Of a DNA stretch of 7,243 nt, positions 6,599 to 7,243 are shown in pieces. Numbering within the stretch: the first letter of the stretch is position 1; every line of letters begins with the position of its first letter. The DNA comes from Thermodesulfobacteriota bacterium (GTDB taxonomy: Bacteria > Desulfobacterota > DSM-4660 > Desulfatiglandales > HGW-15), in the NCBI GenBank assembly GCA_025454125.1, contig JALOPA010000085.1, forward strand, positions 1 through 7,243, read 5' to 3'. The notes beneath the pieces are model-generated. The model was given only the letters and a program-made list of their open reading frames with translations. It had not been told where the DNA came from and ran no database searches. Both the position numbers and the translations under genes were made by a program.

Positions 6599-6955
6599 CT
6601 ATTCCGAAGGAAGACGCCGCGGTTTTTGGCCTTCAATGGTTCGGGAGAAGGTCCACACTTCGTAGACTTTCTTGCCGTCCATTTCTTTGGGCATGGCTTC
6701 CAACTCCGCCCTCGAACCCGCATAGGGCTCCATCTTCTTGGCAATGGCGTTCCTCAGAATGGGGAAAGTCCCCTTGTCGGTCTGGATGCTGACGGATGCG
6801 AACTTTCCGCTGGGATCCGGCTGGGCGGCCTTCACGATCAAGGCATTCTTGATCTTTTCCGACTTAGGCTTGCTCTTTTCCTGGGCAACCGCGGGCAACG
6901 CAAGGGCCAAAGCAACAACAGCAACCACGAGGCACACAAATAATCTTCGCTTCAT
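6599..6955 (-). CDS. Small exported protein of unknown function
   Basis: This 118-residue protein starts at an ATG (6955-6953) behind a strong AAGGAGG. A longer in-frame start at 7015 would place 20 extra residues before the signal peptide and is rejected. Residues 1-24 are a clear Sec signal peptide: MKRR, a hydrophobic core, then AVA at 22-24 before QE. The mature part is about 94 residues, rich in Lys, with no cysteine and no further membrane segment, so it should be a soluble periplasmic or secreted protein. The alternating pattern in its middle (SVSIQTDKGTFPIL, later KKVYEVWTF) hints at a small beta-barrel such as an OB fold, but this is only an impression. I do not recognise a family. 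It converges on ftsY and ends at a strong terminator, so it seems to be a single-gene unit. Confidence 0.85.
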   Translation of the reverse strand: MKRRLFVCLVVAVVALALALPAVAQEKSKPKSEKIKNALIVKAAQPDPSGKFASVSIQTDKGTFPILRNAIAKKMEPYAGSRAELEAMPKEMDGKKVYEVWTFSRTIEGQKPRRLPSE

Positions 6956-6963
6956 TTTTCCAA

Positions 6964-6970
6964 CCTCCTT
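6964..6970 (-). promoter_or_regulatory. Ribosome binding site of the small exported-protein gene
   Basis: AAGGAGG on the minus strand lies eight bases before the ATG at 6955. It is a near-ideal Shine-Dalgarno and decides the start. Further upstream, TTCTTG and TAAAAC 17 bases apart could be a weak promoter, but the -35 match is poor and it is not called. Confidence 0.85.
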
Positions 6971-7135
6971 ACACGATGTTTTAAAGAATATTGGGAAACA
7001 CAAGAAATCCGTCATGAATCATTTCTCTTGCCTGAAAACGATCCGGGGGCAGAGATGTCTGAATCAGGCTGCCCGTGTAAAGCTGCAATTCTCATGCCTT
7101 TAAACAGGGAGTGAAGGGCGGGAACCAGAACTCAT

Positions 7136-7161
7136 AAAAGAGACCGAAAGGAGCCTCTTTT
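7136..7161. terminator. Weak terminator-like hairpin
   Basis: AAAAGAG (7136-7142) pairs with CTCTTTT (7155-7161). Inside, CC-GAAA-GG forms a GNRA tetraloop, with a small internal loop between the two helices. Only four T residues follow the stem in either direction, so termination is uncertain. It could end a minus-strand gene lying beyond the right edge. Confidence 0.3.
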
Positions 7162-7204
7162 GGGGGATGGGAAGCTCGTGATTTAGGCGACTCGGCTCTG
7201 TGTT

Positions 7205-7219
7205 CCAGCTCTGAGCTGG
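7205..7219. repeat. Short perfect inverted repeat
   Basis: CCAGCTC, one T, then GAGCTGG: 7-base arms around a single central base. With a one-base centre it cannot form a tight RNA loop without opening its inner pairs, so it may be a protein site or the edge of another repeat. Nothing nearby shows which. Confidence 0.35.
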
Positions 7220-7243
7220 GGAGATAATCTTTTGAAATAGCTG

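Larger units (their letters stand above)
6956..7243. other. Right-edge intergenic region
   Basis: These 288 bases hold the leader of the minus-strand small gene and two small inverted repeats. No open frame with a ribosome binding site was seen. The plus-strand frame ending at 7103 overlaps the opposite gene and has no coding signs. Confidence 0.6.

Noticed and set aside
6956..7015. A longer start for the small exported protein
   Set aside because: It would bury the signal peptide behind 20 residues and read through the strong AAGGAGG site.

Overview
This window reads as an ordinary chromosomal housekeeping stretch from a moderately GC-rich Gram-negative bacterium. The style of the proteins and the two kinds of short palindromic intergenic repeat suggest a deltaproteobacterial (Desulfobacterota, perhaps Syntrophobacter-like) genome. 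That placement is inferred from recall, not from a search. No complete novel defence, mobile or biosynthetic system is visible. The unusual content is in the intergenic DNA.

Layout: (1) On the minus strand, from position 1051 to the left edge, lies an incomplete gene for an exported protein with two LysM domains. (2) A 355-base divergent intergenic region carries a good minus-strand promoter for that gene, a weaker plus-strand promoter candidate for smc, and a copy of a hairpin-pair repeat (family A). (3) Complete smc (1407-4970) encodes the chromosome condensation ATPase. (4) A 419-base gap after smc is filled mostly by two unrelated inverted-repeat elements: family B (4972-5114, starting one base after the smc stop codon) and a second family A copy (5236-5372, ending just before the ftsY ribosome binding site). 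(5) Complete ftsY (5390-6352) encodes the signal recognition particle receptor GTPase. (6) A third, inverted and end-trimmed family A copy lies downstream of ftsY, followed by a strong minus-strand intrinsic terminator. (7) A small exported protein of unknown function (6599-6955, minus strand) is served by that terminator. (8) The remaining 288 bases at the right edge hold no supportable gene, only two small inverted repeats.

smc and ftsY are neighbours in the same orientation, an order also seen in many other bacteria. Here the spacing and the two inserted hairpin elements suggest they may not form a simple cotranscribed unit. The two flanking genes are transcribed on the opposite strand: the LysM gene diverges from smc, and the small secreted-protein gene converges on ftsY.

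The most interesting observation is family A. Two copies sit in the same orientation in the leaders of smc and ftsY. Across all copies the hairpin stems differ in sequence while almost always keeping their base pairing, which is a covariation signal for a structure conserved as DNA or RNA.
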